Below are positions 1 to 9,061 of a stretch of DNA of 64,000 bases, in pieces; positions within the stretch are counted from its first letter, which is position 1; each line of letters begins with the position of its first letter. The notes beneath the pieces are model-generated. The model did no database searches and was not told where the DNA came from. It saw only the letters and a list, made by a program, of their open reading frames with translations. The stretch lies in contig CAKUAI010000020.1 in the NCBI GenBank assembly GCA_934636245.1, positions 1-64,000 of the forward strand. The letters are read 5' to 3'. The position numbers and the translations under genes are program-made. This stretch comes from an uncultured Coriobacteriales bacterium (lineage in GTDB: Bacteria; Actinomycetota; Coriobacteriia; Coriobacteriales; UMGS124).

Positions 1-500
1 ACTCCGCCGAGTCGCTGACCCTCTCGGTCGCCTCGCTGCCCGACGAGGTCGTCAAGGCCGCGTTCGGCTCGCAGGAGCCCGACCCCGAGCCCGAGGGCTA
101 CAACGCCACCGCCGACCTGGTGGCCCACTTCGCCATCTTCGGCGACACGCACATGAACCTGTCCACCGACCCCGACGGCAACACCGGCTCCGAGTACGAC
201 CGCACCGCCCCCAACGCCCGCGCCGTGGCGGGCGACGGCGAGGTCGTGCTCACCGTGCCCCTGGCGGCCTACGTGGGCGAGGGCAAGGACCTGACCCTGT
301 CCGGCCTGGGCACCTCCGCCAACGCCACCGCCGAGATCGCGGGCTCCGACCTGGTCTTCCACCTCAGGGACGCCTCGGGCACCTACGAGTTCTCCGGCGC
401 GTCGGCCTCCTTCGCGGGCCTCGACTCCGCCGAGTCGCTGACCCTCTCGGTCGCCTCGCTGCCCGACGAGGTCGTCAAGGCCGCGTTCGGCTCGCAGGAG
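1..500 (+). repeat. Direct repeat inside surface-protein gene, 423-bp period
   Basis: Bases 1-77 are identical to bases 424-500, a spacing of 423 bp or 141 codons, so at least two near-identical module copies lie in tandem across the left window edge. The encoded stretch runs from SAESLTLS to AFGSQE. Identity ends abruptly at 501, where base composition also changes. Confidence 0.9.
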
Positions 501-3500
501 GATATCCCTTCAAGTTCGGTTGATGATGTTAGTGCGGGTGCATACGAGGTTACGGCCAACCTCTACGCGCTTGATAATGGCAAGCCTGTTTTCCTCACGA
601 CGCTGCCTGCAAGCAACATTACTGAAGTTCCGGGTGAGATTCGCGAAGACGGGGCCGTTATTAACGGCGGTCGCCTGCTGGCAACATATGACGGTACCTA
701 TAGTTTGACCGTCTGGCTTGATGACTCCAACACCTGGTCTTCCCTTGGCGTTTGCGAGTCTGGCACCGAAGGCTCCCTCTCCATTGGGGACAAAAATGGC
801 AGCCAGGCGAACTTTGTTCTCCAAGATCTGAGTGGCATATATAAATTTACCGGCGCAAGTGTAACCAAAGACGGAAAGACCTACTCTGACCTGGTTCTTT
901 CGCTTGACCTTGCGAACGCGATTGATTGGAGCCCCTCCAACATCGCACCGTACAGCGGGAATGAGAATCTTGAGCCCGGTACCTACACGGTAACCGCCAA
1001 CCTCTTTGTCCCCGGTGAGTACAACCCCATTCTTATTGGCTATAACGCCTATATGGGTAGCAGTGATTTCCCTCCAACTGAACCAATGACTGAGACTGGA
1101 ACCCTCACTGTGGATGAAGACGGTCGGGTAACACTTGACCTGCCGATTCTCTGCAAGGCGTTCGTTCTTAAGAGCGTTGATACTACAGGCGATTCTGGTG
1201 CTCGCGTTATTGATTATACCTGGAACGACGAGACCCTCTCCGCTTTTGCCTACTCAACCACGGGCTATATTTCACACTTCACGTTTGCTCTGGATGACTT
1301 AAGCACTGGCGTGTATGTTTTCGACAATTGCCATGAGTTCCCGCTTCCCTTTGGCAAGGATTGGTATTTGCCGATGTACCTGCGTGTTGACTTGGCAAAT
1401 GCCCACGATGTTAATGATGACACGCGCGACGTGTACAACATCGACATTACAGATTCGGCTGGTTCCATTACGCTTAGGCTTACTACCACGGATAGGGCCC
1501 TTGCTAAGGAAGCCGAGTCTGCGACCCTTGTCGCAAACCGAGTTATAGATGGCGCAGATTACGAGTCGGTGAAACAGCAGCTCGGGGAGTTGATTTCCGG
1601 CGGCGAGGCACCATTCGCGATTTTCGACACTTCGGTTAAACTTGCCGATGGAACCTTGCTAGATTTGTCCAAGTATGATTCGGCGTTGTATGTGCTTAGC
1701 TGCGCCGGTGACCTTTTCGCCAGTAAAAATACGATTCAGGATCGATTCTTCTACTTCACCTATGAGAATGGTGAGCTTGAGCGTTTTACTGGCAACAACG
1801 ACTATAGTGCCAAAAGGGTCGAGAACGCCCTCGTTGATTGGGATGCCACGACTAGCGAGGCAACTTTTGTTCTTGCATATGGAGCAACAGATAAACTGAC
1901 CATGCAAGGTTCCGTTTCTCTGTCTGACGAGGCAATTACAGGTGTTTCCGTCGAAGGTTCCGTGACGGACTATACGAGCGTTATTTATCAGTACGGCACG
2001 TTTAATCCAACGCTTATCGTGAATGCTGACGAATCGGGTGATTGGGCGAAATCGGTCCGTACCGCGCTTGATGCAAACGGTGCGCCCCATGCTGCATATG
2101 ACATTCGAGCATTTGCGCCAACTATCCAGAGCAAAGACAAGGGGACTGAGATTCCGCTTTGGTTCTGGACAAACCATACAGATACCTACTCTTTCAGCAT
2201 GCCCGCTGCCAGCACAGATTCTACCGTGTATCTGGTGAACGTTGACGGCGACGGCAATGTCACAATGACGCCTGCTGCTGATGTCGAATGCGTGTCCTCT
2301 GTCTCCGTTGCCAACGGGAAGGCAACCGTGACATGGACGGCAGCATCGAATTATCCTTCCAGCGCCCGTCAGCTCGCTGTTTTCTCCGCTCTTTACCGCG
2401 GGGCAACGGGCGACCCGAATGGTGAGGGCTATGCCTATTACGCTATTGTCTCTAACGCCGAGTCTGAGAAGTATGCTGCTGAACCTACGGGTAAGGCCAA
2501 TCTCACTTATACCGCTGCAGAGCAAACCGGAGTTGAAGCCGGTGAAGGCTATACGCTAACTGGTAAGGCTTCTGCCGCCGATGCAGGCGAGTACACGGTT
2601 ACTGCTGCTCTCGAAGACGGCTATGTTTGGGCCGATGGCTCCAAGGGTGATAAGACCATTACCTGGTCGATTGCTCCCGCCGCGCTTACCGCTACATATG
2701 ACGGCGAACAGGTGACGGAGGGCGCTGAGCCTACATACGCCGTCTCTGTTACCGGCTTTGTGGGCGACGATAGCATTACGACAATCAAGGACTATGAGTC
2801 GCCGGTTATCCCGGATGACACGAAGCCGAGTAAGATTGCCGAGGGAACCTATACCCTCACGCCTGCCGGTGGTAATGCGGGCAAGAATTACCAGTTCAAG
2901 TATGTTTCTGGCAAGTTGGTAGTGACGAAGGCTCCCGAGGGACTGGCTCCCGGCACGTACACGATTACCGCCAATGTTATCGTGCGCGGCGAGGACAACC
3001 TTTACATTCCTGGTTTGACCGCTTACATCACTAACCCTGCCACGCCCCTGAATGGCGGCGGTGCTCCTACCAAGCCGGTTTCTGACAACGCGACGCTTGT
3101 TGTGGAGTCTGACGGCACGCACGTGCTGTACGTGCCGATGCCCAACGACGTGTTTACGGTCCGCTCTGCTCGGACAACCGACGCCTCTAAGTTCGCCGTT
3201 ATCGGTTCTACTGTGGATGACGATACATACACTGACGCTAACGGCAAAATCTCGCGTGAGGGTCGCATTACCGGCCTGTACTTTGAGCTCAAGGATTTCG
3301 GCGGCACGTATGTCATGGACAAGTGTGCTGAGTTCCCCACGCTGCTTGGGCAGGATTGGGATGTGCCGCTGACGCTGTCGGTTGACTTCTCCTCTGCTCA
3401 GAAGGTTTCCGATGGCACTACGGTCAAGGTTCCTTCGTATGTGGAGCCGGGTCAGAAGACCGACCCCACACCGACCCCAAATCCCACGCCGGATCCTGAT

Positions 3501-5405
3501 AAGCCCGGCACGGCCGAGACCCCTGCGGCCAATATTGACCTTGTATACAACGGCAAGACCCAGACCGGTGTTGACTCCGGCGACGGCTACACCCTGACGG
3601 ATGCCACCGCCAAGGATGCAGGCACCTACACGGCTACCGCCACGCTCAAGGACGGCTACGTCTGGTCCGACGGCACCACCGCGCCCAAGACCATCACCTA
3701 CACCATCGCCAAGGCGAAGCTGACGGCTACCTATGCAGGTGAGACCGTTGTCGAGGGCGCAACGCCTGCCTACGCGGTGAACGTGACCGGTTTCGTCAAC
3801 GGCGAGACGGTCCTCACGGCCGAGGGTTTCAAGGCCCCGAGCGTGAGCGCGGTCGCTTCCGGCAAGCTCGTCGCGGGCGAGAGCTTTGAGCTTACTCCTG
3901 CGGGCGGCGCGGCCAAGAACTACTCTTATATATATGTTGCAGGCACGCTCAAGGTCGTTGAGCCGGCAGACACGGGCGCCATTGCGCCCGGCACCTACCA
4001 GATCACGGCCAACCTGTACGTGCCCGGCGAGCTCAACACGGTCCTCGGCAAGAACGCCTACCTCACCAACGCCAGCACCCCCATCACCGACGGCAACGCG
4101 CCCCTCACACCCGTCAGCGACAACGCCAAGCTCGTGGTGCGCGACGACGGCAGCCGCGTGCTCGTCATCCCTGTGGTGAACCCGGTGTTCACGCTGCAGA
4201 GCGTGTCTGACGGCGCCAACGTCAAGGTGCTGGGCTCCGTGCGCGGCAACGATGTCACGGGCTCCACTCAGGTGAAGGACCGCATCACCGAGCTCTACGT
4301 GGAACTGGGCGACGACTCGGGCTCCTACCAGCTGGGCGCGTGCACCGAGTACCCCACGCTGCTTGAGCAGCAGTGGAACGTGCCGCTGCGCATCTCGGCG
4401 GACTTCTCCTCGCTCAAGAAGCTCTCCAGCACGGCCACCATCACCATCCCCGGGCAGAACAAGGGGGATAACGGCAGCAACTCTGGCGATAACAACCAGG
4501 GCGGCGACAACAACGGGAACCAGGGCAACAACGGTTCGGCCGACAACAACGGCACCAATGGCGACCAGAACAACAACGGCACCAACAGCGACAACTCCGA
4601 CGGCAGCTATCGCCTCTCCGCCGGCACCTACACGGTGACCGCCAACATCTGGCTGTCTGACCGCAGTGCCACGGGCCTGCCCCTCATGCCGTATCTCACG
4701 AGCGGCGAGTTCCCGCCCATGAACCCCGTCACCGGCAACGCCACGCTCACGGTGGACGAGACCGGCCATGCCACGCTCTATGTGCCCATCGTCATCCAGA
4801 GCAAGGTCATGACCGTAAGCGGCATCTCCGGGCTCGACATCATCGGCGTGGACTACGCGGGCGGTTACGTGAGCGGCGTCACCGTCGACCTGGGCACCAT
4901 CACCGACATGAGCGGCGTCATCACGCGCAGCTGCTCGGCCACCATCGTGATGGGCAGCCTGGCCTCCACCATCTCGGGCATCACGGGCTCGCACACCTGG
5001 CCCGCGACGTTCCAGGTGGTGTTCACGGGCGTGCCGGTGAGCGGCAACGCCGGCTCCTCCTACGACTGGAGCAAGGCCGCCACTGCTGCGGCCGGCGTGG
5101 GTGCGCTTGCTGCCGAAGGCACGGGCGCCAGCGCCGACATGAGCTTCCTCGCGGTTGCCACCAAGGCTGCCACGCAGCTTGCCGTACACGGTGCGTATGG
5201 CCAGGCCGAGACGTCTGTGGCGGGCAACACCGCCGCCGATTTCGCGGCTGCCGGCGTGTCGTCCTCGCTGAGCACGCTCGACCCCGACGAGGCGAGCGGC
5301 ACCGACGCCACGGCGGCACTTGCCCTGGCCGCCTCGCTCTCTGGCGGGGAGCTGAGCCTGAGCCATACGGCGGATGCGTTCGACGCGAAGTTCCTTGCAG
5401 CGTAA
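3..5405 (+). CDS. Large modular secreted surface protein, 5' end cut by window
   Basis: The frame is open from base 3 to the stop at 5405, so the gene starts left of the window; the GTG at 120 is not its start. It is built of repeats. At least five modules of about 130-190 residues begin with a GTYTVTANLYV-like strand (near 533, 972, 2943, 3979 and 4614), and a diverged one begins at about 100; several end in FPTLL..W.VPL..S.DFSS. Two Ig-like plus MBG-type pairs (YTG.QTGV..G.GYT, then LTATY.GE.V.EGA.PTYAV) lie at about 2493-2935 and 3529-3960. Linkers are Pro/Thr-rich (about 3463-3510) and Asn/Gly-rich (about 4456-4600). The C-terminus shows no LPXTG motif, membrane helix or SLH domain, so attachment is unknown. 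Adhesion or ligand capture is likely. The GTYxVTANLYV module recalls NEAT-like beta sandwiches, but that is only a guess. Codon use changes sharply inside the gene. Confidence 0.8.
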   Translation, partial: SAESLTLSVASLPDEVVKAAFGSQEPDPEPEGYNATADLVAHFAIFGDTHMNLSTDPDGNTGSEYDRTAPNARAVAGDGEVVLTVPLAAYVGEGKDLTLSGLGTSANATAEIAGSDLVFHLRDASGTYEFSGASASFAGLDSAESLTLSVASLPDEVVKAAFGSQEDIPSSSVDDVSAGAYEVTANLYALDNGKPVFLTTLPASNITEVPGEIREDGAVINGGRLLATYDGTYSLTVWLDDSNTWSSLGVCESGTEGSLSIGDKNGSQANFVLQDLSGIYKFTGASVTKDGKTYSDLVLSLDLANAIDWSPSNIAPYSGNENLEPGTYTVTANLFVPGEYNPILIGYNAYMGSSDFPPTEPMTETGTLTVDEDGRVTLDLPILCKAFVLKSVDTTGDSGARVIDYTWNDETLSAFAYSTTGYISHFTFALDDLSTGVYVFDNCHEFPLPFGKDWYLPMYLRVDLANAHDVNDDTRDVYNIDITDSAGSITLRLTTTDRALAKEAESATLVANRVIDGADYESVKQQLGELISGGEAPFAIFDTSVKLADGTLLDLSKYDSALYVLSCAGDLFASKNTIQDRFFYFTYENGELERFTGNNDYSAKRVENALVDWDATTSEATFVLAYGATDKLTMQGSVSLSDEAITGVSVEGSVTDYTSVIYQYGTFNPTLIVNADESGDWAKSVRTALDANGAPHAAYDIRAFAPTIQSKDKGTEIPLWFWTNHTDTYSFSMPAASTDSTVYLVNVDGDGNVTMTPAADVECVSSVSVANGKATVTWTAASNYPSSARQLAVFSALYRGATGDPNGEGYAYYAIVSNAESEKYAAEPTGKANLTYTAAEQTGVEAGEGYTLTGKASAADAGEYTVTAALEDGYVWADGSKGDKTITWSIAPAALTATYDGEQVTEGAEPTYAVSVTGFVGDDSITTIKDYESPVIPDDTKPSKIAEGTYTLTPAGGNAGKNYQFKYVSGKLVVTKAPEGLAPGTYTITANVIVRGEDNLYIPGLTAYITNPATPLNGGGAPTKPVSDNATLVVESDGTHVLYVPMPNDVFTVRSARTTDASKFAVIGSTVDDDTYTDANGKISREGRITGLYFELKDFGGTYVMDKCAEFPTLLGQDWDVPLTLSVDFSSAQKVSDGTTVKVPSYVEPGQKTDPTPTPNPTPDPDKPGTAETPAANIDLVYNGKTQTGVDSGDGYTLTDATAKDAGTYTATATLKDGYVWSDGTTAPKTITYTIAKAKLTATYAGETVVEGATPAYAVNVTGFVNGETVLTAEGFKAPSVSAVASGKLVAGESFELTPAGGAAKNYSYIYVAGTLKVVEPADTGAIAPGTYQITANLYVPGELNTVLGKNAYLTNASTPITDGNAPLTPVSDNAKLVVRDDGSRVLVIPVVNPVFTLQSVSDGANVKVLGSVRGNDVTGSTQVKDRITELYVELGDDSGSYQLGACTEYPTLLEQQWNVPLRISADFSSLKKLSSTATITIPGQNKGDNGSNSGDNNQGGDNNGNQGNNGSADNNGTNGDQNNNGTNSDNSDGSYRLSAGTYTVTANIWLSDRSATGLPLMPYLTSGEFPPMNPVTGNATLTVDETGHATLYVPIVIQSKVMTVSGISGLDIIGVDYAGGYVSGVTVDLGTITDMSGVITRSCSATIVMGSLASTISGITGSHTWPATFQVVFTGVPVSGNAGSSYDWSKAATAAAGVGALAAEGTGASADMSFLAVATKAATQLAVHGAYGQAETSVAGNTAADFAAAGVSSSLSTLDPDEASGTDATAALALAASLSGGELSLSHTADAFDAKFLAA

Positions 5406-5475
5406 GTAACGACTTGCGGGCGGAGCGGGGGAGCGGGAGTTCCCCCTGCCTTGCCCCCGCGATAGGAGATGAGAC

Positions 5476-6618
5476 ATGCAGATTTCAATGAAGGCGCGCG
5501 CGGCAGTGGTGCTGGTGCCCCTTGCGCTGGCGGGCACGTGCCTGGCATGCGCCCCGGTGAGCGCCTGGGCCGAGGCTGCGGGCACGGGTGAGACCGCCAC
5601 TGCCGCCGTTGCTGTGGCAAGCGAACAGGAAGCCGCCGAGGCTGCGGGCAGCGAGGTGTTCGCCAACGGCGTGCTGACGTTTGCGGGCGTGCAGGTAACG
5701 CTTCCTGCCGACATGAACGTGCAGGTAGCTGGCACGCTGGCCAACGCCGAAAACGCCGACGGCACGCTGACCGCCGCAGTGGAGAACATGACGTTCGCCA
5801 CGCTGCCCGAGAAGGCCGACCTGGAGGCCGCCTTCACCGCTGCAGCCAGCAAGACGGTCTCGGGCTATGCCACGGCTTCCGTGGAGCAGGGCGAGACGCT
5901 TGATTTGGGCAACGGCGCCAAGGGCTACGTTTTCAACCTTGAGGCATCGGGGCCCTATGAGGCCGTGGAGAACGCCGACGGCACCACGACGGCATCCACC
6001 GTGGGCCCCGAGGGGCATTGGAGCATCACGCAGGTCTACGTCGCCCCCGAGGACGGCGGCTTTGCGCTCGTGCAGGTGGCGGTGTCTGAGACGGCCTCCG
6101 CTGAGGACGTGGCGGCTGCCAAGACGGCTGTTGAGTCCGTCGCCATTGCGCCTGCGGCCGAGCAGACCGAGGCCGAGAAGGCCCTGGCCGCGCAGGGTCG
6201 CGCGTCTGCGGGCGGTTTCACGTTCGCGCTGCCCCAAGGCCTTGAGGAATCAGACGGCGTGTGGCTCGGCACGACTGACAACGTGCTCGTGGAGACGACG
6301 GGCACGCTTGTGCAGGCCGACGACGCCAAGAAGCTGACCGACGGGGACGTGCAGGCGCTCTTTGAGGCTGCGGCCAAGGGCATGGGCGGCACGTTCGAGG
6401 GTTCGAGCGTGCGCACGGTGGCCGGCGCCGACGTCACGGTGGGCGTGTTTGCGCTGGCAAACGGCGCGGAGACTTACGAGTGCCTCATGGTGCTCGTGCC
6501 CGTGGCGGACGGCTCCATCGAGGGCCTCACGGCCGTGTGCGCCCCTGCGGCCGCGCAAGGATGGGCCGACAAGCTCGACAGCCTTATCAACAGCATTGAG
6601 GTTACGCCTGGCGAGTAG
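5476..6618 (+). CDS. Secreted protein of unknown function, two related halves
   Basis: This 380-residue protein has a Sec-type signal peptide: basic start, hydrophobic core VVLVPLALAGTCLACA, likely cleavage after SAWA near residue 35. An AGGAG box precedes the ATG at 5476. The mature part looks like two roughly 150-residue copies of one fold. Each has a GVTFTLP-like opening, an AAA-rich helix and a final strand with a helix such as DKLDSLINSIEV, recalling PsbP/LpqN-like extracytoplasmic domains (weak resemblance only). It lies 70 bp after the surface-protein gene and 170 bp before the binding-protein operon, both in the same direction. No catalytic residues are evident and I do not recognise a named family. 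Confidence 0.75.
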   Translation: MQISMKARAAVVLVPLALAGTCLACAPVSAWAEAAGTGETATAAVAVASEQEAAEAAGSEVFANGVLTFAGVQVTLPADMNVQVAGTLANAENADGTLTAAVENMTFATLPEKADLEAAFTAAASKTVSGYATASVEQGETLDLGNGAKGYVFNLEASGPYEAVENADGTTTASTVGPEGHWSITQVYVAPEDGGFALVQVAVSETASAEDVAAAKTAVESVAIAPAAEQTEAEKALAAQGRASAGGFTFALPQGLEESDGVWLGTTDNVLVETTGTLVQADDAKKLTDGDVQALFEAAAKGMGGTFEGSSVRTVAGADVTVGVFALANGAETYECLMVLVPVADGSIEGLTAVCAPAAAQGWADKLDSLINSIEVTPGE

Positions 6619-6630
6619 CAGGTAGTTTGA

Positions 6631-6721
6631 CCGCCGGGTGCGGGGCCGTCGCGTTCCCGCATCCGGCGGGGCTGGCTTGCTGGAGGGGGTGCGCCGCCTG
6701 GGGAGCGCACTTCCTCCAGCA
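6631..6721 (+). promoter_or_regulatory. Two strong hairpins in the leader of the importer operon
   Basis: The first hairpin pairs 6631-6644 with 6656-6669 (14 bp, one G-U). The second pairs 6678-6686 with 6713-6721 and has an inner 6-bp stem (6689-6694 with 6705-6710). Neither is followed by a T-run, so they are not classical intrinsic terminators. They could end transcription of the upstream gene by another route or act as a leader element for the importer operon that starts at 6789. Confidence 0.45.
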
Positions 6722-6788
6722 GGTCATCCTGCCAAACATTTGGTTATCCGAGCGGCTTGCGAGCCGAAAGAGATTGGAGAGATAGCGT

Positions 6789-7985
6789 ATGGATGACAAC
6801 AACGTGCTTGAGCAGGGCATCTCGCGCAGGGGCTTCGTGGGGCTTGCGGCTGCGGCTGCCGCCGGGATGGGGTTTGCCGGAGTGTTGGGGCCGGCCAAAA
6901 TGGCAAGCGCGGATGGGGCAAGTGACGCGGGCGAAAACATGGAGTGGACGTCGTTTCGCGAGGAGCGCGATCTTCTTGGCTCCTCTGACCCTGTGACGGT
7001 GCGCGTGGGCCTCATCATGGGGCCGCCCTCCATGGGCCTGTCGGAGTTTTTGCTCGACGCCCAGACCGGCAACTGCACCAACGACTTCCAGTTCACGCTC
7101 AACGGCGTGGACTACGTGGGCCTGTCCGCCGCGTTCAACCAGGGCGACTACGACATCTGCACGCTGCCGAGCAACATCGGGCCCGTGCTGTACAACAACC
7201 ACGAGCTCAAGAACGAGTACCGCGTCATCTCCGTGAACAACCTGGGCGTGCTCTACGTCATCACGACCGACGTGAGTGTGCAGGGCTTCGACAGCCTGGC
7301 GGGGCGCACGGTGTACGCCTACGGCGAGGGCGGCACTCCCGAGTACACGGTGGAGGCGCTGCTCAAGAAGGCGGGCTACGAGGGCACATTCAACCTGGAG
7401 TTCAAGCCCACGCCGTTCGAGATTCTCAACATGCTCATCGACGTGCCCAACACCGTGGCCATCCTGCCCCAGCCGTTTGTTGCGCTGGCGAAGACCATGG
7501 TGAGCGACGCCGTGTACGTGCCCATCGACATCACGGCCGAGTGGGACAAGGCCTTTGCCGACGACGGCTCGCAGGCGGTGACCACCACGACCATCGTGAA
7601 CAAGCAGTTCCTGGAGGAGCACGAGCAAGCAGTGGTGGAGTACCTGGTGCGGGCGGGCGAGTCGGTCGCATGGAGCCAGCAAAACATGGACGAGGCGGCG
7701 TCGCGCCAGGTGGACCTGGAGACGTTCCTCAACAACGACGTGGCCGCGGCCGCCATGCCCTACATCGACATGGTGAACCTGGTGGGCGAGGAGATGCGCA
7801 CGGCGCTCTCCGGCTTTGTGCGCGAGCTGTTCGACGCCAACCCCGACTCCGTGGGCGGGGCCATGCCGGGGGAGGACTTCTACTACCTGCCGCCTGCGGG
7901 GACTGTCGAAAGCGTGGGAAGCGTGAAGATGGGCGCGTCCGGTGTCGCGAAGGCCGACGAGGCCGGCGACGGGCAGCGGGGCTAG
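6789..7985 (+). CDS. ABC transporter substrate-binding protein, NitT/TauT type, Tat-exported
   Basis: The 398-residue protein carries a twin-arginine signal (SRRGFVG, residues 12-18, then an Ala-rich hydrophobic stretch), so it is exported folded. The mature part has the two-lobe periplasmic-binding pattern of the NMT1/SsuA/TauA group: a VRVGLIMGPPSMG opening, DYDICTLPSN in the ligand-sensing lobe, then LAGRTVYAYGEGGTPEY. It would capture a small organic solute outside the membrane for the permease and ATPase that follow within 3 bp of each other. The substrate cannot be read from sequence; nitrate, sulfonates, aromatic acids and thiamine precursors are all used by this group. The ATG at 6789 is chosen because it places the Tat motif correctly. 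Confidence 0.85.
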   Translation: MDDNNVLEQGISRRGFVGLAAAAAAGMGFAGVLGPAKMASADGASDAGENMEWTSFREERDLLGSSDPVTVRVGLIMGPPSMGLSEFLLDAQTGNCTNDFQFTLNGVDYVGLSAAFNQGDYDICTLPSNIGPVLYNNHELKNEYRVISVNNLGVLYVITTDVSVQGFDSLAGRTVYAYGEGGTPEYTVEALLKKAGYEGTFNLEFKPTPFEILNMLIDVPNTVAILPQPFVALAKTMVSDAVYVPIDITAEWDKAFADDGSQAVTTTTIVNKQFLEEHEQAVVEYLVRAGESVAWSQQNMDEAASRQVDLETFLNNDVAAAAMPYIDMVNLVGEEMRTALSGFVRELFDANPDSVGGAMPGEDFYYLPPAGTVESVGSVKMGASGVAKADEAGDGQRG

Positions 7986-7988
7986 GCC

Positions 7989-9059
7989 ATGCAGATATCG
8001 GCGATGGCGGCCCTGGTGGGCCTGCCCGAGGAGAAGGTGGCGCAGATCGCCGCCATGGTGCGGGCCAACGGCATGCCCGACGCGCAGATGGCCTCCATGA
8101 TGGCGCTGGCGACCAAGAAGGGCGTGAGCCCCGAACAGGTCGGCGAGGTCATGGCCGACCTGGGCGTGGGGCGCGCGCAGGTGCGCCGCGTCATGGTGCA
8201 GCAGGGGCTCATGGGCGCCGAGGAGGCGGCGGCCGAAGAGGCGGCCGAGCAGGAAGTTGCGGCCGCGCGAGCGCGCGACGAGCGGCGGGAAAAGATTGTC
8301 GGCTGGCTCAAGAAGGCCGGGGTCATCCTCTTCTGGCTCATCGTGTGGGAGGTGGCCGACCATGTGATAGACAACCGCCTCGTGCTGGCCGGCCCCATCC
8401 GCACGCTGCAGGCGCTGGCCGAGCAGGTGGTGAAGAGCGGCTTCTGGGCGATATGCGCGGCATCGTTCGTGAGGATTGCGGCGGGCTTCTTCCTGTCGTT
8501 CTTCTGTGGGTTGGCGCTGGCCGTTGCGTCGTACCGTTGGCGCGTCCTGCGCGCGTTCGTGGAGCCGGTGGTGTCGCTTCTGCGCACCATCCCCGTGGTG
8601 TCGTTCATGATCATGTTGCTCATCTGGGTGGGCAACCAGATGCTCACCGTGTACCTGGCGTTTCTCATCGTGCTGCCCCTCATCTACACCAACACGCTCA
8701 CCGGCCTGGAGAGCGTCGATAGGCAGATGCTCGAGATGGCACGGGTGTACGGCCTTTCGAAGTGGCGCACGTTCATGTATGTGTACCGCCCGGCTCTTAT
8801 GCCGTTCCTCACGAGCAGCTGCAAGATCAGCCTGGGCATGAGCTGGAAGAGCGGCATCATGGCCGAGGTGCTGGCCACCCCCAAGCCCTCCATCGGCAAG
8901 GAGATGTCCACGGCGCGCACGTTCCTCGACACGCCCGACCTGTTCGCGTGGACGGTCGTGGTGATGCTGCTCTCCGTGGCGTTTGAGAAGGCGTTCCTGT
9001 GGCTGCTGCGCCGCATGGGCAGGCCCATGGGATGGGCGCTCGGGAAGAAGGGGGAGTAG
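7989..9059 (+). CDS. ABC transporter permease, SsuC/TauC type, with extended N-terminus
   Basis: This 356-residue inner-membrane protein starts 3 bp after the binding protein. The last 260 residues are a normal BPD_transp_1 permease: about six hydrophobic segments, with the EAA-type cytoplasmic loop near YGLSKWRTFMYVYRPALMPF that docks the ATPase. The first 95 residues are unusual for the family: a helical, Met/Ala/Glu-rich segment (LVGLPEEKVAQIAAMV to about LMGAEEAAAEEAAEQEV) ahead of the first membrane helix. It looks like a small helical-bundle domain facing the cytoplasm, perhaps regulatory. ATG at 7989; the short spacing implies translational coupling. Confidence 0.85.
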   Translation: MQISAMAALVGLPEEKVAQIAAMVRANGMPDAQMASMMALATKKGVSPEQVGEVMADLGVGRAQVRRVMVQQGLMGAEEAAAEEAAEQEVAAARARDERREKIVGWLKKAGVILFWLIVWEVADHVIDNRLVLAGPIRTLQALAEQVVKSGFWAICAASFVRIAAGFFLSFFCGLALAVASYRWRVLRAFVEPVVSLLRTIPVVSFMIMLLIWVGNQMLTVYLAFLIVLPLIYTNTLTGLESVDRQMLEMARVYGLSKWRTFMYVYRPALMPFLTSSCKISLGMSWKSGIMAEVLATPKPSIGKEMSTARTFLDTPDLFAWTVVVMLLSVAFEKAFLWLLRRMGRPMGWALGKKGE

Positions 9060-9061
9060 CG

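Noticed and set aside
120..122. GTG as the start of the large surface protein
   Set aside because: The same frame is open without a stop to base 3 and its upstream sequence repeats the internal module, so the true start is outside the window.
2556..5852. Long minus-strand frame of about 1098 codons opposite the surface-protein gene
   Set aside because: Composition is Arg/His/Gly-rich without any domain, typical of the antisense of a high-GC gene; the plus-strand frame has clear repeats.
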